NCBI GenBank assembly: GCA_029961685.1
Contig: JARWKL010000007.1
Location: 620,001 to 684,000, forward strand
From: Aristolochia californica
Lineage: Eukaryota; Streptophyta; Magnoliopsida; Piperales; Aristolochiaceae
DNA length: 64,000 nt
Direction: 5' to 3'
Below the pieces are notes generated by a model. That model ran no database searches, had not been told where the DNA came from, and saw only the letters and a list, made by a program, of their open reading frames with translations. Below are positions 34,940 through 46,519 of the stretch, one piece after another. Position 1 is the stretch's first letter. Every line of letters starts with the position of its first letter. Position numbers and translations under genes: made by a program.

Positions 34940-35540
34940 CTGCCTTGTTCTATCACGCTAATGTGCCACATGTTTTTGTCAGTGGTAGTTGATATTTGCC
35001 TTTTCTGCGGGTATGAATGTCAGTGACACTTTTGTGGGTGAGTGAGCAAAGCAGCGGTATTCATAAGGAAGCTAATTTTACTTTGTCTAATTAGTAAAAT
35101 TCCTCAATTGTCCAAATCATTTATTATATCTCTTATGTGCAGTGATCTCAGGTAGCGCTCCCTCTAAAAAGTACAAGTTGAGGTCTTCTAGAAAACCAGT
35201 AACATATTAATGAGTTATCAAGAATCTTGCCCCTATCAAAATATGATAATAAAATATGGAACTAAACAAACTTGTAAAGGACAAAAAAATCATTTAAAGC
35301 ATTAAACAGAGAAGAGATGATACGTGTCTAATTCGAACATTTTATCAACTTATTGTCCATTTCTTTATATTTGATTGGAACTTTGAGGAAATCGGGGATT
35401 TACAAGTGTTGGCTGAGTTACACAGCGATCTAAATTCTAGTTCAGCAAGAACAGTAGATGATTTTTTTTTTTACCCAGCGATCTAAATTCTGATTGGTGG
35501 ATTGGACATTGTAGCCTCAACAACAGCTATGAGTCAATCT
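34940..35540. other. Intron sequence, no gene seen
   Basis: Searched for the missing VPS33 exons without success. A 16-nt direct repeat, cagcgatctaaattct, occurs at about 35423 and 35478. Confidence 0.5.
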
Positions 35541-35545
35541 CAAAC

Positions 35546-36530
35546 TTGGCAAGAAACATTGATGCCTCTATCTCAGACCTATTGAGACGGGGGAAGAAGC
35601 CATGGTGTAGTCAGACACCAAGGCCGAAGACTGTACAAGTCCAGTGCACAGCAATAGCAGCGGCGGCCAAGGCCAAGTGCAAAGGCACGGCCCAGAGGGG
35701 CGCACGCATATGGCGGGCCCGAAACCAGCTGCAACGGAAGAAGACACACTTGAGCTTGCCAAACGGATGGCCAAGCAACAAGGTGCACAACAACCCCAGC
35801 AGCCAGCTCAGACACAAGGCAGCACGCCAGCAGACACTTTTGGTGGGGCGAAATGGGGTTGGGCGCGACCAGGAATCCTAGCGGGGCGAAATGGGGTTGC
35901 TGGCGCACGGCCAGGACTCCAGGCGGGGCGAAATGGGGTTGCCCGTGCACGACCAAGCTTCTAGGCGGGGCGAAATGGGGTTTCCTCAGGACGCCAGGAA
36001 CAGGCGCGCGCGCGGCAGGACTCCAGGCGTAGGCGCCCGCGCGCGAAATGGGGTTTCCTGGCTACCAGGTCGCCAGGCGCCCGCTTGACCAGGGCGCCCC
36101 TTGATGCCAGAAACCGAATTTTTTGGATCTGACGGTTTTCTGAGCGTTTTTAGAGATTTCAAAAGGCCAGGGGAGAGACTATAAATAGAGAGGCCTCTCC
36201 CATTGTAAAAGGGTCGAAAAATCCTTAGCCTTCTTTACTCTTTTAGTGTATAGAGAGAGTTTTTAGCCTTGGCCTTCAAGAGTGTTTGGCCACCCTTTGT
36301 AATCTTGTATTGTCAATACAAAGTAGGTTTTTCTCTTCTATATCTTGGTCTTTTCATTGTCCCATTTGGCTTGTAACTTCTTGTGTGAAGTATTGGTTGG
36401 AAGATCCGAAGCTCAAGGAGGCTGACTAGTTCTTGGGAAGAGCTAGGCCGCACGGGGTAGATATTCCGCTTGGCTAGACGGACCTAGCCCAAATCTAACC
36501 GCGTGACACCTATGGTCTGAAACCGGAGGC
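35546..36530 (+). mobile_element. Possible LTR element fragment with GC-rich minisatellite
   Basis: From 35844 to 36056 the motif gcggggcgaaatggggtt recurs five times in variant form, about 41 bp apart where regular. Downstream a TATA-like ctataaatagagag (36179-36192) is followed by leader-like sequence, resembling the promoter half of an LTR. No primer binding site or gag/pol was seen, so family and limits are uncertain. Open frames here are by-products of high GC content. Confidence 0.4.
35844..36056 (+). repeat. GC-rich minisatellite
   Basis: Copies of ggcgaaatggggtt begin near 35848, 35885, 35927, 35969 and 36043. The spacers share aggactccaggcg-type sequence. Confidence 0.7.
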
Positions 36531-36539
36531 TGGATTTTA

Positions 36540-37800
36540 AACCTCCAAAGAGCTCTTTTGAATTCTGAAGCCATTCTGGCTTCTAATCTCCTCATCAGTC
36601 TCTCTACGGTAAAACCCCGGACTCTGCCTGATACATTGATCTGGACCCCTTGTCCAAAAGGTACCTTTTCAGTTGCCTCACCTTACAACTTCCTCAGTAA
36701 CCCCAATTCAAACCAACTCCTCCCCCCCCCCCCCCCCCCCCCCAACCACGTGCAAATTTTTTTATCTGGAGCGCTTGTAGGAACAAAATTCTCACCTCGG
36801 ATTCATTAATTCGGCACAAAACCCCAATCCAGGACCTCTCTTGTCCCTTTTACCAAAATTCTCCAGAAACTACCAACCAAATACTCTTATCTTGCCATTA
36901 TGCCCATGCTGTCTGGACTAGCCTCCTAATTAAAATTGGGTTTCAGTACTACTCCTCACAATATCTGACATACACTATTCTCTCAATCAGCAGTGCTAGA
37001 CTCCCACAGCTTGGAAAGCTGTTACTCTCATGCTGCGTTGGGCATATCATTTAGGCTCTATGGAAGGAAATAAACAACAAAAAAATCAACTTTAAATCTA
37101 CCCCTACTGAAATTTTGATAGATAATATTACGAGTCATGTAACAACTTGGCTATTGACCTAAAAGGAGTTTAGAAGTTTTAGCGGTTCCAACCTCAGAAG
37201 AAACTGGCAATTAGTAGCTGGGTTGACATAGCCTTCTCGTCCCCCGACTATGGCTATTTGGGCCCCTCCACCGGTGGGCCATTACAAACTAAATTTTGAT
37301 GGAAGCGCTCTTGGCTGTCCTGGTCCTGCGGGATATAGTGGAGTTATCCACGATGCAAACGGTTGTGTCCTCTTCTTCTTTGCTGGGCCACTAGGAGTCT
37401 CCGACTCCACCACTACAGATCTCTCTGGCCTGCTCAATGGGCTTCAGATCTTCAAAAGCCGTCTCATGGGCCCCCTTTGAATCGAAGGGGATTCAAAAAA
37501 TTTCGTAGATTGGTGTGCAAAGTCAATCCTACCTCCTTGGCGGCATTAGGATATGTATTTTGATATTTTTAATTTAATTTCTGTTATAGACTGTAATTGG
37601 AAGGTTTGTAATTTTTCTTTTTAAATACATTCACACATCCTCTCAAAAAAAAAATAGACTGTAATTGGAAGCACATTCCTAGATCCACCAATCATTTGGC
37701 AGATATTTAGGCTAAGTTGGCTATTTCGCTCCAACACCTTGTTGTGGAGGAAGGCCTGCTTAGCTAGGTTTGTTGTATTCTTCTTTCCTTTTTAATAGTT
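36540..37800 (+). mobile_element. 5'-truncated LINE (zf-RVT and RNase H)
   Basis: Degenerate zf-RVT region from 36540 (a C-run lies at 36722-36742), then an RNase H frame at 37250-37480: PPPVGHYKLNFDGSALGCPG and SDSTTTDLSGLLNGLQIFKS. The C-terminus continues after a 50-nt insertion (see 37604-37653), with SRSTNHLADI-like sequence and a final TLVVEEG-like motif at about 37735. Confidence 0.75.
37604..37653 (+). mobile_element. 50-nt LINE 3' tail insertion with 18-nt target-site duplication
   Basis: atagactgtaattggaag occurs at 37586-37603 and 37654-37671. Between them lie gtttgtaatttttcttttta, further tail sequence and an A-run, matching the last 50 nt of the LINE that ends at 43339. Removing the insert plus one repeat restores RNase H coding sequence of the host LINE. 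Confidence 0.85.
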
Positions 37801-37814
37801 TATACGTCCTTTCT

Positions 37815-37887
37815 ATTAGACTCCACTAGATTAATCCTCTTTCTTTGAGACTTGTTCATGTGAGATTCTTATAATTGCTCTTCAACA
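37815..37887 (-). repeat. Truncated LTR (3' LTR of interrupted minus-strand element)
   Basis: Contains tctttctttgagacttgttc and ends ttcaaca, followed by ctccccctcaagatg (complement of a polypurine tract). Same LTR family as 4397-4732 and 44853-45167; only the last 70-odd nt remain. Confidence 0.65.
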
Positions 37888-38587
37888 CTCCCCCTCAAGA
37901 TGAAGTTTGTAACTTCTACTTTCAAGGAAAAAATTTTTGGTCTTCAATCTTCTTTAGCTGAAAAAATCCTTCATAGAAGCAAAATCTTCATTTTTTGTTA
38001 TTTCCCTTGAATATTGTGGTCACATGAAATAAAATACTTCTTTCTTTGTACTTCTTCTAATTCTCCTCCTCAAGATGGGGATAAAAAGGACAATAAAGAC
38101 CGACCTTGGACAAAACGAATATGGGAGAAGAAAATCACTCTTAGCTACACAATAAAACTCCGCGCACTAGTAAAATCGGTCCCCGTCCTTTCCTTTCTAC
38201 ATCAACCCCTTCACCTCCGCCGCTCCTCGATTCCCGAAACAGTACCACTCGCCTGCCATACGTCAACCTCTCAGTCCACATATCGCCACCCACCCATCCT
38301 TTCATTTTTAAATCCCTCCCCTCCCCTCCGCCGCCTAAATCTTTCTTCTCCCAAAGCCGTACCCCTCACCTGACATCCCCGTCCCGCAGTTTCTCTAACT
38401 CGATAAATCCCCTTTCCCTCCCACTCTCACCCACATTCTTGGCTCCTTATCGAGGATTACCCCCTGCGACCCCCCCTACCTCAAACATTCCACATCATCC
38501 ATCCCAACATCCCGCACATCATCCATCCCAGCATCCCGCTCCTCTCGGCCACCCCTCGAGCCCCGCTAAGCCCATCCCTCCTCTCTA

Positions 38588-39191
38588 ATGAATCCACCTG
38601 GGATTTCGAACCCCCTTTTTACTCCCCTCCCCCCTTATATATTCACTCTCCCACTATCCTCTGCCCCACCCCCCTTCGTATTATCTTCCCCCACTCGGAC
38701 ACCATGGAAAACCCAACCCCCAAAACTTTCACCCCTCCCCTGCACACCAATACTGGAAAACAAATCGCCAACACCCCTTTTCGGTATACCTATTCCAAAA
38801 AAAAGGAAGCAGGGAAAAATAAAGCCAAATTCTGCAACCCTGCACCTTCCGAAAAAAACATTGAAAAAGATACCCCCCCCCCCCTTCAAATCCCCCTCCT
38901 GTCCTTCCATTGGTATTTCCCCCTGATTGGTACGATCTCCCCCCTGCTTTCCCCTCTGGAATCCCTCCAATTTGGTCCGACCTCCCCCCAACTATAACCT
39001 CTGAATCTACCCTAGCCAAGACCTTCACTCCCAATCCGCGGGATGAGCTCCTCTTGTTTTTGCTGAAACAGGAACAAGACTTTCCACGAGAGGAATTTTT
39101 AGAAATGACGGAGCTTGCCAACATCTTTTGTGCGGGATACTCTGAAGCTGGCGCCGTGGAGCGAAATATCAACTCCCACCATTCCCCATGA
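38588..39191 (+). pseudogene. LINE ORF1-like region
   Basis: Overlapping proline-rich frames (38588-38926, 38704-38997, 38910-39191) end just before ORF2. The last frame is non-repetitive: FLLKQEQDFPREEFLEMTEL. The DUF4283 domain and CCHC knuckle typical of plant L1 ORF1 were not seen, so ORF1 is probably truncated or frameshifted. Confidence 0.5.
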
Positions 39192-42100
39192 TCGTTCTAT
39201 CATGGAATGTTAGAGGTCTCGGCTCTCTGGCCAAGTGTGCCCTCGTCAGAGCAACGCTTTTTGATGTTAAACCAAAAATTGCTATACTTCTTGAAACGAA
39301 GATACAGTCTTTTGATTACTCAATTGTGTGTAACTTATGGTATGACTCCAACCCAGCGTGGGCGCATGTGGGTGCAATTGGCCATTCTGGTGGCATAATT
39401 GTCATTTGGGATCCAACTGCTTTTGATGCTATTTCCGTCATTCCGGGGCGACACTCAATCGGTCTCCAACTCTTGGATCACAACCTCGGTACTTCTTGGG
39501 CGCTAGCTGGCATATATGGGCCTACTCGTTACCGTGACCGAGCATCTTTCTGGGAGGAAATCTTTCAGCTTGTCCAATTGTGGGACCTCCCTTGGCTCAT
39601 TGGAGGAGACTTCAATGCGACATTACTTTGCTCTGACAAAAGTCCTCCTGCCTCCCGAACCTCATCAACCATGAGAGCTTTTTCTGACTTTATCAATAGC
39701 CTTGCTCTCTCCGAGGCTCCTCTCTCGGGGAAAAAATTCACCTAGACAAATTGTCAGAACCCCCCTATTTTGTCTAAATTGGACAGATTTTTTGCCAATA
39801 TAGAATGGAACCTCCTATTTCCCAACACCTCTGGCCAATTCCTAAACAAAATAGGATCTGAACATTGGCCTATCCAACTCAATTCTCGGCCTGTTACATG
39901 GGAAAGATCTCCCTTTCGGTTTGAGAATGCCTGGTTATTAACTGAGGCTTTCATCCCTTCTTTGAAATCGTGGTGGCTCGAATTGGAAAATCATCCGAAC
40001 CCGGGCTGGGCCCTCCCTCGGAAACTCAAAGCCCTCAAGACAAAGATCAGAATGTGGGATAAAAATCACCGAATTTCTGCTGCTTCCCAGAAAGATTCGA
40101 TTCACCGCCGCATTTCTGAGCTGGATCTACTGGAGGAACAGAGGTTAATCTCTCCTACTGATTTTTTTATTAGAAATAATTTAAATATTGAATACCTTAC
40201 GTTTCTTCGTTCTGAATCTGTCCGTTGGAAACAACGTTCAAGATTTCGTTGGATGGCTGAGGGTGATGGAAATACAAAGTTTTTCCATTCCATCGCCTCG
40301 GCCAGGAGGAGGACTAACCGTATCACTGCTCTCTGTAACGGAGACCAAGTGGTAACGGATAGTGCCTCCATTTCTAACCTTTTGGTGAAGTATTTCTCAG
40401 AGCTATATTCAGAAGTCTGTTTCAGAAGACCAAAAATCCATCAGCTCGACATCGAGCGCATCTCAGCTGAAGACGCTGCTGATCTTGAAAAACCATTCTC
40501 CTCAGTAGAAATTGAACGGGTTGTGCTTGGCCTTCCTAAAGATAAAGCCCCCGACCAGATGGCTTTAATGGTGAGTTTTATCACTGTTTTTGGGACCTGT
40601 TAAAAAATGATGTTTGTGCCTTCGTTCACAATTTTCACCAAGTGGGAATTACTCACTCTAGGATCGGCGCATCTTTTATTGCACTTATTCCTAAAATAAC
40701 AAATTCGGAGGAGCCTAAAGATTTTCACCCTATTAGTCTCACTTCCAGTTCATATAAAATTATTGGGCGTCTATTGGCTAATCGGCTAAAAGCTGTCCTT
40801 TACAAGGTAATTAATCCTTGTCAAAGTGCTTTTATCCGAGACAGAAACATCCTGGACTCTTCTCTAACAGCTCATAAACTTCTTGATTCTTTCAAAAAAT
40901 CTTCCCTTCCAAGGTTTGTTCTGAAAATTGATTTTGAGAAAGCTTTTGATCGGGTTGATTGGAAACTGGTGGATTATCTTTTTGACCGTATGGGTTTTGG
41001 TACAAGATGAAAATTTTGGATGAGGAGCTGTATTTCCTCTCCTTCTTATTCTGTTTTGGTAAATGGGAAACCCCGAGGATATTTCAAAGCTTCTAGGGGG
41101 ATCAGACAAGGCGACCCCCTTTCTCCATTTATTTTTACTCTCGTTGGAGAATACCTTACCTCTATGATCCGGTTGGCTCTGTCCTGTTTTTTCTGATCCA
41201 ATCCAAGACGTTCCCATTCTGCAGTTTGCAGATGATTCTATTTTTTTTGGAGAAGGGTCCATGAGACAAATCAAACACATGAAAGCAATTTTGAACATCT
41301 TTGAATTGACGTCTGGTCAAAAGATAAGCTAGGAAAAAACAACAATTTTTGGATTTAATATTGATGCCTCTATTCTCAACTCAATGGCGAACTATCTGGG
41401 TTGTAAGGTAGCATCCGTTCCGAGTACATATCTGGACTTACCTTTGACTCCGTTCCTGCCTTCGAAAAACTCCTGGTTTCCGGTTGTTGAGAGGCTTGAG
41501 AAGCGTTTGGCTTCTTGAAAAGGAAAATTTTTATCCAAAGCTGGTAAACTGGTTCTAATTAAATCATGCCTTCATGGAATTCCATCCTATTTTTTATCTG
41601 TGTACCATTGTCCAGCTTCTATTCGGGTTAGAATTGAATTTTTGAAAAGAAGATTCTTATGGGATGGGCCAAATGGGGAAAAAAAGTTTAATCTTGTAAA
41701 ATGGGTAGATGTTTGTAAACCAATAGTAATGGGGGGCCTCGGGATTCGTGACGTTGCTACCACAAACAAGTCTCTGCTCTTAAAGTGGATTTGGAAGTTC
41801 AACATGCAACCCAATCTACTGTGGCGCCGAATGGTTGCAATTAAATCCGGAAAAGAGAATGGCTGGTGGACGGATGGGGGAAGATTTTACAAGTTATCCC
41901 CCGTTTGGAAGAAAATTGCCAAACTCTTACCTACCTTCAAATCTGTCGTCATATGCTATATTGGGAGTGGTACAGATACTCTATTCTGGTCGGATTGGTG
42001 GATAGGGGCTAGTTGTTTAAAGGAAAGTCACCCTCGTTTATTCCAACTGCCAAGATCTCGTAGCTCAATGATTTCTGACCATTGGCAGTCTTCGGGTGGT

Positions 42101-43279
42101 TGGAATCTTCATCTCAGGCGAGCATTAAATGACTCTGAAGCTGTTGAAGCCACCGGTCTGGTCAATTTACTTTCTGGTGTGGCCTTAAAAAACTCTGCCG
42201 ATACACTCATCTGGATGCCCAATAAACAAGGTATGTTCTCTACAGCTTCAACGTACCATCATATGATTTCATACCCGCCTCTCCACGTAGAACATCCTGC
42301 TGCTTTTGCATGGTCGCTCCCGATTCCTCCTCGCATCAAGTTTTTCATCTGGACGGTATGTCGAAAGAAAATCTTAACTTCTGATGCTTTGCAAAGACGA
42401 GGCATTAATACTCCCAATCCAGAATGCCCATTTTGCAACACATCTCCTGAAACAGCAGATCACACGCTTCTACATTGCGAATATGCTCATAAGATTTGGA
42501 CCGAATTAATGGACAAAATCGGTTTATTATATTGCCCTTCGCCAGATTTGGAAAACACTATTTTAACTTTGGTTAGCTCTCGTCTTCCCAAGTTGGGGAA
42601 AATCTTAATATCTTGTTGTGTTGGGCACATAGCGTGGAATTTATGGAAAGAAAGAAACAATCGCAAATTCAATCAGAAAGCTATTCCTCGGAATATTCTT
42701 TGTGAACAGATAGTCGGTCAAGTTAGCTCTTGGGTTCTCCTTCGCAAAGAATTCTGTGATCTAAGAGCAACAAATATGAGGGAAAATTGGCGAAATGTTG
42801 TGAATATGTCTCTTCCATCGAAGGTTCCTATTATGGTAGAATAGACTAAACCTCCTCCTGGATACTTTAAACTAAATTTTGATGGAAGTGCTTTCGGGTG
42901 TCCGGGCCCAGCTGGATTTGGCGGAGTAATTCACGATGATCAAGCGAATCTTCTCTTCACTTATGCGGGTCCAATTGGAGTATCAAACTCTACTTGTGCG
43001 GAATTACATGGCTTGCTCAACGGACTGAAGCTCTTCAAACAAAAAAAGGACGGTGCACTCTTGGTTGAAGGGTTTCCTCAAGTCATTATAAACTGGTGTT
43101 CCAAGCCATCAAAACCTCCTTGGCGTCATTGGAAGATTTTTGATGAAATTTGTAATTTAACTTCTGGTTTATTATGCACTTGGAAACATGTTCCAAGATC
43201 CGCTAATCATTTAGCCGATGTTCAAGCGAAAAAAGGCGTTACCCTCCAACATCTTGTTGTGGAGGAAATGTCTTTTTAG
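39188..43279 (+). pseudogene. LINE ORF2: endonuclease, reverse transcriptase, zf-RVT, RNase H
   Basis: ORF2 would encode about 1,364 residues. Endonuclease: MIVLSWNVRGLG, LLETKI, IYGPTRYRD, GGDFNATL and SEHWPIQ. Reverse transcriptase: FIALIPK, PISLTSSSYKIIGRLLANRL, FVLKIDFEKAFDRVDW, GIRQGDPLSPFIF and the catalytic box LQFADDSIFFG at about 41221. zf-RVT: CPFCNTSPETADHTLLHC. RNase H: YFKLNFDGSAFGCPGPAGFG through SANHLADVQAKKG. Damage is limited to five stops (39743, 41008, 41330, 41516, 42842), each where Trp is expected, a 1-nt loss near 40550 in the APGPDG motif, and a frameshift between 41170 and 41200. The 41600-42844 frame alone is open for 414 residues. Confidence 0.88.
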
Positions 43280-44852
43280 TTTCAAGGTTTGTAATTTTTC
43301 TTATTAAATACATTTACAACTCTTCTCAAAAAAAAAAATGGGTCAAAGTATGAAAACGTTCCTCTCAATTTCGAAGGTAGAAAAAAGGTCTAATTTTAGG
43401 TATGAAAAAAAGACTACTCACTTATAAGGGTAAGTCAGAAAAAATCACTACTTGGGTAAATAAAAATACTTGGCTCATGCTGAATATTGGTGCACTCCTA
43501 TACTTTGCAAGTAGTGGGTTTATAGGCATTTGCTTTGGGGTGATAAAAAATAAAAGATAATAAAGGGAAAAAGATACTAGAGGAACAAAAAGATAGTAAC
43601 ATTTATATATCAATCGGAAGGAGGCTACAATGCAACACTCATACTTCCAAAAATGAGGTCCTCGTCAAATTAATAAATTAATGAGAGTGATTAGTCTTGA
43701 CAAAAAGAAGGAATAAAACAAATTAGAAGACCATATTTCTATCATGTCTTTTAAAATTTTCTTAAAAGGAATGAAGTAATAGTTAGTGGGAGCAAAAAGT
43801 TTACCACAATTGACAAAAAAAAAAAATACAAACTTTGGGGAAAACTCAATGATGCATAAGGGCAGTAAAGGGAATTGAATTTGCCGAGCCTGGACGTCAA
43901 TGCAGCAAGTTAATAAAATAAAATAGTAAACTAATAAAAAATGAGAAACAGACCCTTCTTCTCCCTTGTTTCTCTTTTAAAACAACCTCACAGCTTAATT
44001 TAGGGTTTTATGTGGGAGACAAAGTTAATTTTGTCCAGCAAAAATGTTTATTGAAAATGGAATTTCAAAGGAATTTTCATCCATATAGGAGTGAATTTAT
44101 GGCATACAAATTGAAGATAATGGCAGGAGAGAAAAAAGAAAAACTTTGGCATGCATGGCTGCTACATGCGACATGCAAAACAGGATTTTGATAGAGAAGA
44201 AAGGACTATGATGTGCATGCTTGTAAATTGATGAGGCATGCAATTAAAAAAAAAAATCTTGGGAGTCTAGAATTTATGTACTCAAAAGAAAAACAAGCAG
44301 AATTGAAACACAAACTTACTTTGAGGATGGAGTTTAAAATTCCAATTTCAACATACTTCCAACATAACCTTTTGAGTCTTCTGATATTGATCTCTCTCTA
44401 GAAATATCAGATTGGGAAATAGTTTATTGGTTCAGGAACTAGATTTATTGAGCTTTCTTTTGAGATATAATTCTCATATAAAATCTCGTTATTGATAGCA
44501 TAAAATGTCTTGAATGAAGCTTTATGTTGTCACTCAAACCTTTCCTACTACTTGACTGTTGCTACTTCATATATCGATTTCTCTTCGTAGAAGACTTTGA
44601 TTTCAAAAAAAATCTTTTTGCGTTTGGAAAATAGACTCTAAAGAGCTTTTCGTCAAAATATTAATTGCAATACGGAAAGTGCAGTATACAGGTGTGAACT
44701 CCAAAGAAAAAATGGGTGCTGGGACAAGAAAACATCAATGAAGAAGAAAAAGATAGAATACAAACTGAAACTAATAGATATGACAAATAAAAAAAGTATC
44801 ACATTATTTTTGTGAGTTGACCGAATCAATTCACAAAACTTGCTCTGATACA

Positions 44853-45167
44853 ATTAAATTTATAGAAAAGAGAGATAATTCATTGAATATTGTAATTTGA
44901 GTATATTGGGCCTCTATATAATAGAGGAAATACATAGAATCAAAATGAATTAAACTACCCAAGCCCCAGGTACATTTAGAATAGAACTCGTAATTATAAT
45001 TAAATTAAACAATAATTAAAGAGAACTAAAATAACTAAAACACCTTTGAACTATTATGAGACTTCCTCCCATGAGAATCCTGTTAGACTCTACCATATTA
45101 GTTCTCTTTCTTTGAGACTTATTCATGTGAGAGTCATGTAAGGCTTTTCCATAATTGTTCTTCAACA
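44853..45167 (-). repeat. 5' LTR of the split minus-strand element
   Basis: Starts attaaatttatag next to the primer binding site complement and ends gttcttcaaca. Similar along its length to 4397-4732. Confidence 0.7.
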
Positions 45168-46016
45168 TGGGGCATATTTTGGCAATTCGGCCTGCAAGGG
45201 TGTTCCCAGCCTCCTTTTCTGAATTTATGCAGTTGAGAGTTTCACAAAATTTCTCAAAAGTGGGACTTGATCTCTGGACTGTTGCTATGGCTGCCGTCGT
45301 ATGGCATTTATGGGAAAAAAGAAATAGCAGAACAGTTCACTATTCAGCATAGCATCCTCCAAAACAATCCCGATTGACAAAATATTTCGAGCAACTTTTA
45401 CTTGGAATAAAGTTTATAAGTCTCTTCCTTTTATACCCCTCTCATTGATCTGCAAATATTGGAGGATAATATCTTCTTTCAATGCCCCCATCCCCCGTGT
45501 TGGTTCCTTGGTCCTCTTCACCCATGGGCTCCATCAAACTTAACTTTGATGGTAGCTCAATAGGCAATCCAAGGCCAGTGGTGTTGGTGGTGTCTTCTGA
45601 GATTCAAGGATCGATCCTTCTGGCTTAGGCTGGCCAGATTGGACACTTAGACTCAATGGAAGAAGTTCAAAGCTCTAAGGCAGGAAGTGCTGCTGGTCTC
45701 CCAAAATCTTTCTGGGCCTCTCATCATCGAAGGGGATTCTGCCTCGATTATAAGCTGGATGAAAAGGAGAGCCAATCCTCCATGCAGATTCATCTTTGAG
45801 GAAATTCAGATTTATGCAGTCCTTTTGATTTTTCTTGGCAGCATGTTGTCAGAGAAGCCAACTCTATGGCTAACTCTCTTTTTTTTTTTTAAACTCTCTT
45901 GCCAAAGATACTGTCTCTCGCCCTACTCTTGTATTTGGGGGCTCCTGCCCTATTGATTGAAAGGTCCCTATTGTCTTGTATTATTTCTTACTGATTAATA
46001 AGATATCCCCATTTGA
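45168..46016 (+). mobile_element. 5'-truncated LINE, divergent family
   Basis: Frames read MAAVVWHLWEKRNSRT (45155-45352), GSIKLNFDGSSIGNPRP near 45525 and PLIIEGDSASIISWMKR in the 45687-45956 frame, then VREANSMANSL. The RNase H sequence and tail differ from the other LINEs. A stretch of T's interrupts the coding region near 45882. It ends in an A-rich tail about 150 bp upstream of VPS33 exon 13. Confidence 0.7.
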
Positions 46017-46164
46017 AAAAACAAATGATTCAGCCTGACTACTTGTCATTCATCATTCATTAACTCTCTCAGTTAATTCTTTTGAAGTGAAAATTAGGGC
46101 ATAATGCTGCTTTTGCTTTTATAAAATTATTACTAATTAATTGAGCTACTTGTCTGTAATGCAG

Positions 46165-46243
46165 TCCTAATGATATTGCATGTCTTTTCTGGATATGCAC
46201 CACTTAGCATTCGACTTGTTCAACATGCACTTCGATCTGGATG
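46165..46243 (+). pseudogene. VPS33: VPS33 exon 13 with 2-nt deletion
   Basis: Acceptor aatgcag and donor gtgaga are intact. The frame begins PNDIA, then is broken. After gca a single t stands where a full codon (Tyr in relatives) is expected, and the sequence resumes in the correct frame as VFSGYAPLSIRLVQHALRSG. Unshifted reading stops at tag after CLFWICTT. Confidence 0.85.
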
Positions 46244-46363
46244 GTGAGATCTAAAGTAAATCAGCATTTGGTTTAGAATATAACTAGACTTGCTTTTGTT
46301 AAGATGTTTTTCCTCTTGTTGGTATATCAATTCCTTTGTTCTCCTAATAAAATTGATGCTCAG

Positions 46364-46421
46364 GCGCCCTATTGAAGAGATTGTGAAACTGTTGCCTGGA
46401 CCACATTCTGAATTTAAAAGA
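46364..46421 (+). CDS. VPS33: VPS33 exon 14
   Basis: Completes Trp and encodes RPIEEIVKLLPGPHSEFKR. Acceptor gctcag, donor gtaagt. Confidence 0.87.
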
Positions 46422-46519
46422 GTAAGTTCTTTTCCTTCTCATTTGCTCCGACATTGACACTACACTATTTTGTGATTCAAATGAACACCTTGTATATTTT
46501 GTATGTTCTCCATCAACAG

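Larger units (their letters stand above)
38091..43339 (+). mobile_element. Nearly full-length plant LINE (L1 type with RNase H)
   Basis: Holds a C-rich 5' leader, a short proline-rich ORF1-like region and a long ORF2, and ends aaatacatttacaactcttc plus an A-run at about 43329-43339. The 5' limit is uncertain because no target-site duplication could be recognised. It is the best-preserved LINE in the window and likely the youngest large one. It interrupts the LTR element at 37888-45167 inside VPS33 intron 12. Confidence 0.8.
37888..45167 (-). mobile_element. Minus-strand non-autonomous LTR element split by a LINE
   Basis: The 3' internal end (37888 to about 38090) resembles 4733-4950, sharing gatttttggtcttcaa-type sequence. 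The rest of the internal region lies at 43340-44841 after the LINE. The primer binding site complement gctctgatacaa (44842-44853) and an LTR (to 45167) close the element. No gag or pol was recognised. Part of the internal region (about 43440-43540) resembles 50640-50745. Confidence 0.65.

Noticed and set aside
35423..35493. 16-nt direct repeat as a retro-insertion target duplication
   Set aside because: The T-run lies at the wrong side of the insert for a minus-strand retroposon and there is no A-tail, so a simple local duplication is as likely.
35546..36088. Overlapping open frames on both strands (up to 125 codons)
   Set aside because: They result from a GC-rich minisatellite with few stops. 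Frames on both strands translate the same repeats, and none resembles a known domain.
34940..46164. Possible hidden VPS33 exons
   Set aside because: I looked for sequence encoding the conserved SELKDFVKKL region and the following helices and saw none. The interval is accounted for by LINE, LTR-element and short intron sequence. A translated alignment would settle it.
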